Assembly: GCA_036562495.1 (NCBI GenBank)
Contig: DATCKA010000104.1
Coordinates: 1 to 64,000 of the forward strand
Direction of reading: 5' to 3'
Source of the DNA: Geochorda sp036562495
GTDB taxonomy: Bacteria; Bacillota; Limnochordia; Limnochordales; Geochordaceae
Length of the DNA: 64,000 bases
The position numbers were made by a program, and so were the translations under genes. The number at the start of each line of letters is the position of its first letter. Positions within the stretch are counted from its first letter, which is position 1. Below are positions 1 through 8,799 of the stretch, piece after piece. Below the pieces are notes generated by a model. The model was not told the origin of the DNA and made no database searches. It saw nothing but the letters and a program-made list of their open reading frames with translations.

Positions 1-509
1 GCCCCGGGCACGCCCATCCAGCCCCCCGCGCCGGCCAGGTTGGAGGCCCCTCGCACGAGCCGCCCGTCGGCGATGATCCCTCCGCCCACGCCCGTGCCGA
101 CGATGACGAAGACCAGGTCGGCGACCCCACGGCCCGCCCCGGCCCAGTGCTCGCCGAGCACGGCCGCGTGCCCGTCGTACTCGAGCACGACCGGCATGGC
201 CAGCGCCTCGGACAACCTCGGTCCCAGCTCTACCCCGTCCCAGCCCGGCAGGTTGGGCGCCCACTCGACGCGGCCGGCCCGTCGGTCGATGACGGCCGGC
301 AGGCTGACCCCCACAGCCACCGGCTGAGGCTGCCCCGCCATCAGCTCCTGCAGCAGCGTCACCACCTGGCCGGTGAGGGCCTCGCCGTCCTGCGGCGAGG
401 CCACCAGTCGGGCGACTCGCCGGTGGATGCGAGCCTCCTCGTCCACGAGGGCGGCGCGCAGCTGCGTGCCGCCGATGTCGACGGCCGCTACCCGTCGCAC
501 GGCGCTCAA
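1..509 (-). CDS. ROK family sugar kinase, C-terminus outside window
   Basis: The minus strand encodes a ROK-type protein beginning MSAVRRVAAVDIGGT, with the phosphate-binding DIGGT motif at the N-terminus and a second glycine-rich motif, VGTGVGGG, near residue 125. ROK proteins are cytoplasmic sugar kinases or repressors. No helix-turn-helix precedes DIGGT, so this is the kinase type (glucose, N-acetylglucosamine or similar). I chose the TTG start at 509 because an AAGGTGA Shine-Dalgarno lies seven bases upstream and the start overlaps the stop of the upstream glycosidase by four bases (TTGA). GTG at 500 is an alternative. Only about 169 residues are present because the gene runs off the left edge. 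Its coupling to the glycosidase suggests it phosphorylates a sugar that enzyme releases. Confidence 0.85.
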   Translation of the reverse strand, partial: MSAVRRVAAVDIGGTQLRAALVDEEARIHRRVARLVASPQDGEALTGQVVTLLQELMAGQPQPVAVGVSLPAVIDRRAGRVEWAPNLPGWDGVELGPRLSEALAMPVVLEYDGHAAVLGEHWAGAGRGVADLVFVIVGTGVGGGIIADGRLVRGASNLAGAGGWMGVPG

Positions 510-2815
510 GCGGGCGTCACCTTCATCACGACGATCTCGCGGCCCGCCAGGGCTCGCTCGAGGGTCACGCTCCCGTCCGCCTGCACGGCGGCCTCGCGGC
601 GGGCGTCACCGGTCAGCTCTGCCACGGCCACCCGGCGGGTCGACCACGGCACCGCGATGCGGACCCGAGGAGCCACGGGCTCCGGCGTGTGGTTGAAGAG
701 GAAGACGAGGAGGTAGGGGCCCTCCTGGCGGGTCTCGCCGACCATCAGACGAGCCTCCACCGCAGTGCCGGGCAGGCCCTCGACCTCGACGGGCCGGCGG
801 GCGCCCGCTGCCAGGGCGAAGCCGGCGATGAAGCGCCCGGCCGCGGGGTCGCGGTGGACGTGATAGCCGAGGCCGACCCAGCTGCCTACCAGCACGGCCT
901 TGCCGCGGCCCGTCTCATGCACGGTGATGGCCGGCTCGCCGCTGGCGAAACGGCCGATGACCCGTGCCCCCAGGGGCTCCAGCGCCTGCTCGTAGTGGGC
1001 GGCCTTGATGCGCCCGCCCTCGAAGGCCAGCACCGGGTCGCGGGCCACCTCGATTTCGACGGGGTCGCTGTCCCGTCGACCCCGCGCCCAGGCCTCCTGA
1101 GCACCGAACAGCTCCCGGAGCCCCGAGCCGGGCACGCTGCCGTCCACCTTGCCTTCGTCGTCGTTCCACCCGGTGCGCGCCTCGGCCACCACGGTGCCGC
1201 CCGCCTGCACGTAGGCGGCCAGCCCTCGGGCCACGTCACGGCGCACCATGATGGAGAAGGGCATGTAGACCACCTTGTAGCGGTCGACCTCGAGAGGGCG
1301 AGGCCCCGGCGCCACGCCGGCGACGCTGCCGGGAGCCAGCAGCTCGGGTGCGTCCGCCACCGGCGCCGGTCGCCCGGACGCGAGCTGGTCCGGGTGGATG
1401 AAGTCGACGGGGATGTGGTGCTCGAAGAGCGCCCGGTAGATGCCCAGGAGGGAGCGGGAGGGGACGTACGGCGACTTCTCCCGCAGGCAGCCCCAGAGGA
1501 TGTTGGCGTCGTTGTTCCACACGATGGCGACGTCCGACTGGGGCACCTGGGCCGAGACGAAGAGGTCGGCGTGGCGGTCCACCACCCGCGCCACCTCGCC
1601 CGCCGCCCGGGAGCGCTCGGTGGGGGAGCCGTCGGGGTGCGTCAGGCCGAAGCCGGCCGACTCGTAGCCCCGGCTCATGGGCCGCCAGGCGTAGAAGCAC
1701 AAGCCCTTGGCGCCGTGGGCGACGGGGCCCCAGGTCCATGCCCGGATGTCGTCCGCCGAGGCCGGCTCGGCGAAGGTACCGACGTAGCCGTGACCTCCCT
1801 GGAGCTCGCCGAGCCAGTAGGGGCGACCCAGGCTGGCCGTCGCCGAGCGGGTGCTGTCGAGGTAGGCCCCTCGGACCACCGGGTCGGCCGTCTCATGGGC
1901 GCCCACGTGCTTGGGGTAGAAGGAGGTGCCCCAGACGTCGACCACCTGGGCCACCTGCCAGTCGTCGGGCTCGCCCTGCTCCAGGAGCGGCACCGTCATC
2001 ACCGCGGGCACCGCCGAGTGACTGGTGACGGGGTGGACGGGGTCCACGGCCTTGACGGTGCGGGCTCGCCAGGCCAGGTCCTGGGTGATCTTGTCGATGA
2101 TGAACCGCTGCCAGTCGATGAAGTCGGTGTAGGTCATCAGGGAGATGAAGCGGGGAGGCTCGACGGACTCCCAGCTGGAGAAGCGGCGGTACCAGGCCCG
2201 GTTGAGCCGGTCGATGTCACCGTAGCGGGCCTTGAGCCACTGCCGGAAGCGCCGCTTGGAGTGGTGGCAGTAGCAGAAAAGAGCCGGCTGGGGCAGGTAG
2301 TCGAAGTAGGCCCACTGGACGATGTGCGGCTCGCTCCAAAGGTCGTAGGCCAGGAAGGCGGGCTGATCCTTGACGTGCCGCGCCACCGCCTGCATGAAAC
2401 GCTCCGCCGCCTGGCGCACGCCCGGGTGGTCGTAGCAGTAGCCCGGCGACCCCTGCGAGTCGATGGCCTGGCCGCCTTGCGAGACGTAGCGGCTGTCGGG
2501 GTACGCCTCCACCAGCCAGTCGGGGGCGGAGTCGAGGTAAAACTGCAGGATGACCCTCAGGCCCAGCTCGTGGGCGATCCTGAGCACCCGATCCAGAGCC
2601 TCGAAGTCGTAGCGGCCCGGCTCGGGCTCCCCCGATGCCCAGTCGATCCACGTGCGCACGGTGTTGAGCCCCGACTCCTTGAGATGGGTCAGGTCCCGGC
2701 GCACGACAGCCTCGCCATCGGGTCCCAGGGGCTCGATCATCGTAGCGCGAGACGGTCCTGCCGCGTACCAGGCGGCGATGGGCAGCAGGGGACGCTCAGG
2801 CTGCTGAGTGGCCAC
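506..2815 (-). CDS. GH42 family beta-galactosidase-like glycoside hydrolase
   Basis: About 769 residues with the layout of GH42 beta-galactosidases: a TIM barrel (about residues 15-400), then a Rossmann-like trimerisation domain (about 415-620) and a small C-terminal beta domain. The likely acid/base glutamate is in LWSEPH (about residue 162) and the nucleophile glutamate in WLGELQGG (about 337). There is no signal peptide, so it probably acts in the cytoplasm on short galactosides. I chose GTG at 2815 because GGGAGAGG lies seven bases upstream. ATG at 2842 or 2890 is possible, but the extra residues look non-conserved. It is co-transcribed with the ROK kinase and divergent from a GntR regulator. 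The exact substrate cannot be read from sequence. Confidence 0.85.
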   Translation of the reverse strand: MATQQPERPLLPIAAWYAAGPSRATMIEPLGPDGEAVVRRDLTHLKESGLNTVRTWIDWASGEPEPGRYDFEALDRVLRIAHELGLRVILQFYLDSAPDWLVEAYPDSRYVSQGGQAIDSQGSPGYCYDHPGVRQAAERFMQAVARHVKDQPAFLAYDLWSEPHIVQWAYFDYLPQPALFCYCHHSKRRFRQWLKARYGDIDRLNRAWYRRFSSWESVEPPRFISLMTYTDFIDWQRFIIDKITQDLAWRARTVKAVDPVHPVTSHSAVPAVMTVPLLEQGEPDDWQVAQVVDVWGTSFYPKHVGAHETADPVVRGAYLDSTRSATASLGRPYWLGELQGGHGYVGTFAEPASADDIRAWTWGPVAHGAKGLCFYAWRPMSRGYESAGFGLTHPDGSPTERSRAAGEVARVVDRHADLFVSAQVPQSDVAIVWNNDANILWGCLREKSPYVPSRSLLGIYRALFEHHIPVDFIHPDQLASGRPAPVADAPELLAPGSVAGVAPGPRPLEVDRYKVVYMPFSIMVRRDVARGLAAYVQAGGTVVAEARTGWNDDEGKVDGSVPGSGLRELFGAQEAWARGRRDSDPVEIEVARDPVLAFEGGRIKAAHYEQALEPLGARVIGRFASGEPAITVHETGRGKAVLVGSWVGLGYHVHRDPAAGRFIAGFALAAGARRPVEVEGLPGTAVEARLMVGETRQEGPYLLVFLFNHTPEPVAPRVRIAVPWSTRRVAVAELTGDARREAAVQADGSVTLERALAGREIVVMKVTPA

Positions 2816-2890
2816 GCTGGCACCTCTCCCTTTCCTCGCCATGGCCTCCGTTTTCCGGCAGGAGTGGCGGAGACCAGGGGCAATTATCAT

Positions 2891-2904
2891 GTTGATGTAT
2901 CAAC
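2891..2904. promoter_or_regulatory. Candidate GntR/HutC operator
   Basis: GTTGAT-GT-ATCAAC is an inverted repeat with perfect six-base arms. It lies in the gap between the divergent glycosidase and GntR genes. HutC/UTRA regulators bind short palindromes of this size, so it is a plausible operator for the neighbouring regulator. Function is inferred. Confidence 0.5.
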
Positions 2905-3000
2905 GCTACCTTTCGCTCTCTCCAGGTGTGCTCCTTCCGGGCCAGGAAACATGTCGGTGGAAGTCCAACCACTAGAGCACTGAGGTGGGGAGTCGCAGCC

Positions 3001-3846
3001 GTGCCGAGCAACGGGAGCACCTCTGCAGCCGTCGACAGACGTGCGGCCCCTGCCGAGCCCCAGCGGGCGCCGGCCGTGACGGTGCGTGCGCCGGGCTTGC
3101 GGGGAGGCCAGGCCCTCATCGGTGGGGATCGGCGCATCCCGCTCTACCACCGGATCCACGACCAGCTGCGTGACGACATCGAGTCGGGGGTGCTGCAGCC
3201 GGGGGACCGGATCCCGACGGAGGCGGAGCTGGCCGCCCGCTTCGGGGTCAGCCGCACGACGGTCAAGCAGGCCATCCAGCAGCTGGTGCACGCAGGCCTG
3301 GTCTACCGCATCCAGGGCAAGGGCACCTTCGTGGGGCAGCGGCGCATCCCGCGGCGGCTGGTGGGGCTCATCAGCTTCCACGAGGAGATGCGCCAGCGGG
3401 GCTTCACGCCGGCCACCGAGCTCCTGGATGCGGCCGTCGTGCCCGCCTCCCGTCACGTAGCCCGGGCCCTGGGCCTGGAGCCGGGTGTGCCGGTCCTGCG
3501 GCTGACTCGACGCCGGCTGGCCGACGGCGAGCCCATCGCCCTGCAGACTCACTACCTGCCGGGCGACATGGCGGAGCTGGCGGAGGATCCTCAGGTTGCC
3601 ACCGGCTCGCTCTACGAGGCCATGGAGCGTCGGTGGGGGCGTCGCCCATCGGTCGGGCGGGAGGAGTACACGGCGGTGGTGGTCTCGGGAGAGGACGCCC
3701 GGCGGCTCGGCGTGCCCGACCACAGCCCGGCTCTGGCCGTCCGGCGCTACGCGAGCCTGTCCGACGGACAGCCGATCGAGTACACCGAGTCGCTGCTTCG
3801 CGCGGATCGCTACACACTCTACGTCGAGCTGAAGGAAGAACGCTGA
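3001..3846 (+). CDS. GntR family regulator, HutC/UTRA type
   Basis: About 281 residues. After a roughly 40-residue variable leader there is a winged helix-turn-helix (LYHRIHDQL through GVSRTTVKQAIQQL to GTFV), then a UTRA ligand-binding domain ending YTESLLRADRYTLYVELK. HutC-type proteins repress transport and catabolic operons and release DNA when a sugar phosphate or amino acid derivative binds. GTG at 3001 was chosen because GAGGTGGGG sits about ten bases upstream. ATG at 2926 would add 25 unlikely residues. Its stop is one base from the anmK start, so the two are surely co-transcribed. The likely ligand is therefore an amino-sugar phosphate from peptidoglycan recycling (inference). Confidence 0.9.
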   Translation: MPSNGSTSAAVDRRAAPAEPQRAPAVTVRAPGLRGGQALIGGDRRIPLYHRIHDQLRDDIESGVLQPGDRIPTEAELAARFGVSRTTVKQAIQQLVHAGLVYRIQGKGTFVGQRRIPRRLVGLISFHEEMRQRGFTPATELLDAAVVPASRHVARALGLEPGVPVLRLTRRRLADGEPIALQTHYLPGDMAELAEDPQVATGSLYEAMERRWGRRPSVGREEYTAVVVSGEDARRLGVPDHSPALAVRRYASLSDGQPIEYTESLLRADRYTLYVELKEER

Positions 3847-3847
3847 G

Positions 3848-5074
3848 ATGACGACGTGGCCGCAAGCCGTCGCAGCCATTGCCGCCGAGCCCGACCGGGA
3901 GCGCCTGGTGCTGGGCGCCATGTCGGGCACCTCGTCGGACGGCGTGACGGTCGCCCTCATCCGCACGTGGGGCAGGGGGATCGATCGGCAGGCCCGGCTG
4001 GTGGCGCACCGGACGGACCCGTATCCGGAGGAGCTTCGCCGACGGATCTTCGAGCTGTACCCGCCGGGACGCTTCGAGGCCGCCACGCTGCTGCAGGCAT
4101 CCCTGGAGGTGGCCGACGCATTCGCACAGGCGGCGTTGGCGCTGCTTCGGGATGCCGGGGTGGCTCCCGACGCGGTGCACCTGCTGAGCGTGCACGGCCC
4201 CGTCGTCTATTACCAGCCGCCCGACCCCGCCACCGGGGAGCGGGGGGGCGTCCTGGAGCTGATGGAGCCGGCGCGTCTGGCCGAGGCGACCGGGATACCG
4301 GTGCTGTGCGATCTGCGCTCGGCCGACCTGGCGGCCGGCGGCGCCGGCGCCCCCTTGAGCGTCTTCGGCGACTTCGTGCTCTTTCGCCACCCCGACAGGG
4401 GCCGCATCATTCAAAACATCGGCGGCATCGCCAACCCCACGGTGATCCCGGCGGGCGCGGGCTGGGAGGACCTGCTCTGCTTCGATACCGGCCCCGGCAA
4501 CGTCCTCATCGACGCGGTGGTCACCGCCATCACCGATGGGGCCGAGACCTACGACCGCGACGGGGTACGAGCAGCGAGAGGGCGCGTCGACCCGGAGCTC
4601 CTGGCCGAACTGATGGCGCACCCCTACATCCACCGTGCGCCGCCCAAGACCACGGGACGCGAGGTCTTCGGCGTGCCCTTCGCCCTGGACGTCCTGGCGA
4701 GGGGGAGGCGCCGAGGGCTCGGCGACGACGACGTCGTGGCGACGGTCACGGCCTTCACGGCAGAGTCCATCGCCTTCAACTACCGGCAGCACGTCCTGCC
4801 GCGCTGGCGCATCCACGAGGTCTACCTGACCGGTGGCGGCGCGTGCAACCCGACGCTGGTGCGCATGCTGCGTGACCGCCTGCCCGAGATCGAGGTGCGG
4901 CCCATCGAGGACCTCGGGATGCCCTCCCAGGCGCGAGAGGCGGCCATCTGGGCCGTGCTGGGCGACGAGAGCCTCCTGGGCCTGCCGTCCAACGTCCCCG
5001 CCACCAGCGGAGCCCGTCATCCGGCCATCCTGGGCAAGTGGGTCCCCGGCCCTCGGTGGCTGCCGGGTCGCTGA
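3848..5074 (+). CDS. anmK: 1,6-anhydro-N-acetylmuramic acid kinase AnmK
   Basis: A 408-residue sugar kinase of the ASKHA fold. It converts 1,6-anhydro-MurNAc, released by lytic transglycosylases, to MurNAc-6-phosphate using ATP and opening the anhydro ring. Family motifs are clear: MSGTSSDG at residues 25-32, QNIGGIAN in the middle, FDTGPGNVLIDA and the C-terminal GGGACNP. Length is slightly above the usual 370-390. It starts one base after the GntR stop and is followed by a peptide-type ABC importer. No MurQ etherase is visible in the window to take the product further. Confidence 0.95.
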   Translation: MTTWPQAVAAIAAEPDRERLVLGAMSGTSSDGVTVALIRTWGRGIDRQARLVAHRTDPYPEELRRRIFELYPPGRFEAATLLQASLEVADAFAQAALALLRDAGVAPDAVHLLSVHGPVVYYQPPDPATGERGGVLELMEPARLAEATGIPVLCDLRSADLAAGGAGAPLSVFGDFVLFRHPDRGRIIQNIGGIANPTVIPAGAGWEDLLCFDTGPGNVLIDAVVTAITDGAETYDRDGVRAARGRVDPELLAELMAHPYIHRAPPKTTGREVFGVPFALDVLARGRRRGLGDDDVVATVTAFTAESIAFNYRQHVLPRWRIHEVYLTGGGACNPTLVRMLRDRLPEIEVRPIEDLGMPSQAREAAIWAVLGDESLLGLPSNVPATSGARHPAILGKWVPGPRWLPGR

Positions 5075-5218
5075 GGCCCGACCCATCCTGCCGCGACCCC
5101 CGCGGGTGGCTGTCGGCTCCCGGGCTGAGGTATTGTTTGGGTGAGACGCTGCTTGCGTCACCCCGGGCGCGTCCTGCATGATCCCGTGGAGGTGTCCGGG
5201 GGCCAGGAGGTGACGCGG

Positions 5219-6772
5219 ATGGCCCTCCGTCGACGGGGTCTTTGGGTGGTGGTGGCTTGCCTGCTCGTCGCGGGTTGGCCGGGCATGGCGGGTAAGACGG
5301 CGGGTGGCTCGCAGGAGTCGCCGCCGGCACCTGTCCACGGCGGCCGGCTGGTGCGTGTCTTGAGCGCCGGGCCCGACTCCCTGGACCCTGCGAGGGCGGT
5401 CGCCTCCGAGACGGATCGCATCCTGGCCAACCTCTACGACGGGTTGCTGGGTGCCGACCCGCATGGGCGGCTGGTGCCGCGCCTGGCCGAGCGCTACGAG
5501 GTGTCGCCCGACGGGCTGACTTACACCTTCTTCCTGCGGCGCGGCGTGCGATTCCACAACGGCCGGGAGATGACGGCCGACGACGTCCGCTTCACCTTCG
5601 AGCGCCTGCTCGATCCCGCCACGCGCTACAAGCGGGCCGCGGACTGGCAGGCGGTGCGCTCGGTGGAGACGCCCGACCCGTACACGGTGGTGGTACGCCT
5701 CTCGCAGCCGTACGCGCCCTTCCTGGCCGCGCTGGCCGATCCCAGTGCATCCATCGTGCCGAGGGAGGCCGCGGAGTCACTGGCCTCGCGACCCATCGGC
5801 ACCGGACCGTTCCGGTTCGTGGAGTGGGTCCAGGAGAGCCACGTGCGCCTGCGGCGATTCGACGACTATTGGGATGCGCCGCGACCCTACCTCGACGAGG
5901 TGATCTTCCGCTTCATCCCTGACCCGGCGGCGGCCCTCGCAGCGTTCATGGCGGGCGACGCCGACGTGGTCGACATCTCGCCAGAGCGCATCCCCTTGCT
6001 GCAGACGCCGGGGGTGCGCCCCTCGCGGGTCGTGAGCGGGCCCGCCAACGTGGTGCAGATCCTGGCCCTCAACCAGGCCCGCCCGCCCTGGGACCAGCTG
6101 GCGGTGCGTCGAGCCGTCGCTCATGCCATCGACCGGCGGGAGCTGATCGCGGTCATCTCCGAGGGTCGGGCGACGCCGCTCTACAGCGGCCTGACGCCCG
6201 AAAACGCCTACTTCGTCCCCCTGGACGATCCGTATCCTCACGACCCGGCCGAGGCGCGCCGGCTGTTGAGCGAGGCGGGTTACCCTGGCGGCGTGCGGGC
6301 GACGCTGGTGGTACCCTCGGCCTACGACTTCCACGTGCAGACGGCCCAGCTCATCCAGCAGCAGCTGGCGCGGGTGGGCATCCGTCTCGAGATCCGGCTG
6401 GTCGACTGGGCGCGCTGGCTGGCCGAGGTGTACGCGGGCGAGCAGTACGACGCCACCATCATCGGCTTCACCGGCAAGCTCGACCCCCACCCCGAGCTGA
6501 GCCGCTACCACTCGAGCTATGCCCGCAACTTCGTCAACTTCGCCGATCCCGACTACGACCGGCTCATCGACGAGGCGGTGCAGACCGCCGACGTGGAGCG
6601 ACGACGGCAACTCTACGCCCAGGCGCAACGGATTCTGGCGGAGCGCCTGGCGGCCATCTTCCTGGTGGATCCGAGCCTGACCCTGGCCGTGGCGGCCGAC
6701 GTGCACGGCTGGGCCATCTACCCACATTACATCGATGATCTCCGTACGGTCTTCCGCACCAGCGGTCGCTGA
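5219..6772 (+). CDS. Peptide-type ABC transporter substrate-binding protein (SBP_bac_5)
   Basis: About 517 residues with an N-terminal signal peptide (RRR then a hydrophobic core, about residues 3-25). The family 5 solute-binding fold follows (DSLDPARAVASETDRILANLYDGL, YTFFLRRGVRFHNG, several SxLP-type repeats). Such proteins capture oligopeptides, nickel or murein peptides outside the membrane. The start has an AGGAGGTGA Shine-Dalgarno six bases upstream. A bulged hairpin (5139-5163, nine pairs) lies in the leader about 56 bases before the start. It follows anmK, which suggests cell-wall fragments as substrate. It overlaps the next permease gene by 38 bases. Confidence 0.9.
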   Translation: MALRRRGLWVVVACLLVAGWPGMAGKTAGGSQESPPAPVHGGRLVRVLSAGPDSLDPARAVASETDRILANLYDGLLGADPHGRLVPRLAERYEVSPDGLTYTFFLRRGVRFHNGREMTADDVRFTFERLLDPATRYKRAADWQAVRSVETPDPYTVVVRLSQPYAPFLAALADPSASIVPREAAESLASRPIGTGPFRFVEWVQESHVRLRRFDDYWDAPRPYLDEVIFRFIPDPAAALAAFMAGDADVVDISPERIPLLQTPGVRPSRVVSGPANVVQILALNQARPPWDQLAVRRAVAHAIDRRELIAVISEGRATPLYSGLTPENAYFVPLDDPYPHDPAEARRLLSEAGYPGGVRATLVVPSAYDFHVQTAQLIQQQLARVGIRLEIRLVDWARWLAEVYAGEQYDATIIGFTGKLDPHPELSRYHSSYARNFVNFADPDYDRLIDEAVQTADVERRRQLYAQAQRILAERLAAIFLVDPSLTLAVAADVHGWAIYPHYIDDLRTVFRTSGR

Positions 6773-7760
6773 GCGTGTTCCGAGCCCCTGGCGCTACGCC
6801 GCCCGGCGGGGGGCCGGGGCCGTCTTGTCGGCCCTGGTGGCAGCCTCCGTGGCCTTCCTGGTGACGCGCGCGCTGCCCGGCGACGCCGCCCTGACCATGG
6901 CCGGCGTCGACGCCTCCCCGGAGGTGGTGGAGCGGTTGCGCCGCGACCTGGGGCTCGACGTCCCGGCGCCCGTAGGGCTGGTGCGGTGGCTGGCGGAGGC
7001 GGTGCAGGGGCGGCTGGGCACCTCGGTGCGGTTCGGGCTGCCGGTGGCGGAGCTGATCGTGACCCACTTCCGGGTCAACCTGTTGTTGGTCGCGCTGGCG
7101 GTGCCCCTGGCCCTGGGGCTGGCCTTGGTGGCCGGCACCGTGGCGGCCATCGGCCTCAGCGGGCTCGACGGATGGGGCCTGCGTCGGCGCGTGTTGCAGG
7201 CCGCCGACCGGGTCATCGCGCCTCTCATGCAACTGGGGCTCTCGATGCCCTCGTTTTGGGTGGCCATGGTGCTGGTCTGGGTGGTGGCGGTGCGGCTGCG
7301 CCTGCTGCCGGCGGTGGCCCCGGTGGGCGACGCAGGGTGGCTGACGTGGCGGGGTCTGGTGCTGCCGGTTGTGGCGCTGGCGCTGCCCACGGCAGGGGCT
7401 CTGGGGCTGATGGTGCGGGCATCCGTCGCCCAGGGGCTGCAGGAGCCCTTCGTGCAGGCGGTGCGGGCCAAGGGCGCCGGGGTCCTCCGGGTCGTCGTGG
7501 CCCACGTCTTGCCCGGCGCGCTCAATCCGGTCATCAGCACGCTGGGCGTGGTGCTGGCGGACCTGCTGACGGGCAGCCTGGTGGTGGAGATGGTCTTCGG
7601 GCTGCCGGGTCTGGGGCGCATCCTGCTGGCGGGCGTCGAGTTTCGCGATCTGCCGCTGGTGACGGGGGGCGTCGCCTTCGCGGCGTTGGTGGTGGTCATG
7701 ACCTCAGCTATGGTCGATGTGCTCTATGGCTTGTTTGACCCGCGAGTACGGTACCGCTGA
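6735..7760 (+). CDS. ABC transporter permease, DppB type
   Basis: A 341-residue inner-membrane permease with the DppB/OppB plan: one N-terminal membrane helix (AVLSALVAASVAFLVTRAL), a short outside loop, then five more helices. The cytoplasmic coupling motif is EPFVQAVRAKGAGVLRVVV with HVLPGALNPV following. It pairs with the next permease to form the channel of a peptide-type importer. The ATG at 6735 lies inside the end of the binding-protein gene (38-base overlap). No later in-frame start would keep the first helix. Confidence 0.92.
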   Translation: MISVRSSAPAVAERVPSPWRYAARRGAGAVLSALVAASVAFLVTRALPGDAALTMAGVDASPEVVERLRRDLGLDVPAPVGLVRWLAEAVQGRLGTSVRFGLPVAELIVTHFRVNLLLVALAVPLALGLALVAGTVAAIGLSGLDGWGLRRRVLQAADRVIAPLMQLGLSMPSFWVAMVLVWVVAVRLRLLPAVAPVGDAGWLTWRGLVLPVVALALPTAGALGLMVRASVAQGLQEPFVQAVRAKGAGVLRVVVAHVLPGALNPVISTLGVVLADLLTGSLVVEMVFGLPGLGRILLAGVEFRDLPLVTGGVAFAALVVVMTSAMVDVLYGLFDPRVRYR

Positions 7761-7773
7761 GGGGCGCCGCCTG

Positions 7774-8667
7774 GTGGCCGATGGCCGAACCCGGCTCCCT
7801 CCGATACCCGTGGGCCTCGTCGCGTGGCCCATCCGCATGGCGAGCCTGCCGTCGATGCATCCGGGGGGCACGCCGGGTGCGACGGGCCGCCGACGCGCGC
7901 CGCTGGGCGCGCTGGTGGGCGTGATGGTGCTGGTGGCGATGGGGCTGGGAGCCCTCTGGCCAGGGCTCGACCCCTACGCGATGGACCTGACGGCCCGCCT
8001 GACCGGGCCGTCGGCCGGACACTGGCTGGGCACCGACCGCTTCGGGCGCGATCTCCTGGCTCGCACGCTGGTCGCCTCCCGTTATTCGCTGGCCATCGCA
8101 CTGGCGGCCGTGGGGACGGCGGCCACGGCCGGCACGACGCTGGGGCTCCTGGCCGGGCGGGGGGGCGCCGTCGGCGAGATCCTCTCCCGTCTGGTCGACG
8201 CGCTGATGGCGTTGCCGGGCGTGCTCGTGGCCATGCTCCTGGCCGTGGTGATGGGGCCGAGTCCCATCACCGTCGGCGTGGCCATCGCCGTCGGGCTGGT
8301 ACCCGGGTACTTCCGGGTGAGCCGGGGCCTGGCCCTGGCCTTGCGGGAGGCACCCTACGTGGAGGCCGCCTATGCGGCGGGCGCGAGCTGGTGGCACGTC
8401 GCGCGCTGGCACCTGCTGCCAGGGATGGCGCGGCCGCTTGCGGCCCACAGCGCCGCCTCGGCGGCCGTGGCGTTGCTGGCGGATGCGGGCCTCAGCTACC
8501 TGGGCCTTGGCTTGCAGCCGCCGACTCCGTCGTGGGGGCTCCTGCTCAAGGAGGCGCAGCAGGCCATCGGCCTGTCGCCGTGGCCGGCGCTGGTACCCGG
8601 CGCTTTCCTGGCGGCCGCGGCCCTGGCCTTCAACGCCATCGCCTCCGCTCTCCAGTCGGGACGGTGA
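7774..8667 (+). CDS. ABC transporter permease, DppC type
   Basis: About 297 residues. The DppC signature HWLGTDRFGRDLLAR is present after the first helix, followed by the coupling loop (EAPYVEAAYAAGASWWHVARWHLLP) and GLQPPTPSWG near the end. I chose GTG at 7774 because GAGGGG lies eight bases upstream, right after the DppB-type stop. ATG at 7837 is possible. It forms the heterodimeric channel with the previous gene. No DppD/DppF-type ATPases follow, so the importer must use ATPases encoded elsewhere or be orphaned. Confidence 0.9.
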   Translation: MADGRTRLPPIPVGLVAWPIRMASLPSMHPGGTPGATGRRRAPLGALVGVMVLVAMGLGALWPGLDPYAMDLTARLTGPSAGHWLGTDRFGRDLLARTLVASRYSLAIALAAVGTAATAGTTLGLLAGRGGAVGEILSRLVDALMALPGVLVAMLLAVVMGPSPITVGVAIAVGLVPGYFRVSRGLALALREAPYVEAAYAAGASWWHVARWHLLPGMARPLAAHSAASAAVALLADAGLSYLGLGLQPPTPSWGLLLKEAQQAIGLSPWPALVPGAFLAAAALAFNAIASALQSGR

Positions 8668-8799
8668 CGCGCCGCCCGTGCCCGCGCTCCCGGAGGGCGG
8701 GCGAGGTCGACAGGCGAACAGATGGGTCCCCCGCTCGCGCCGCGAGTGGCCCGGCAGGGGCTCGGCGAGCCCCAACGTCGACACAGGAGGGGATGCCCC

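Noticed and set aside
689..2983. Long plus-strand open frame opposite the GH42 gene
   Set aside because: It is a GC-rich shadow of the glycosidase. Its translation is rich in His, Gly, Val and Asp without domains, and it has no ribosome site.
3404..5557. Minus-strand 717-codon open frame opposite GntR and anmK
   Set aside because: Antisense shadow. Plus-strand genes have motifs and ribosome sites, and this frame crosses gene boundaries.
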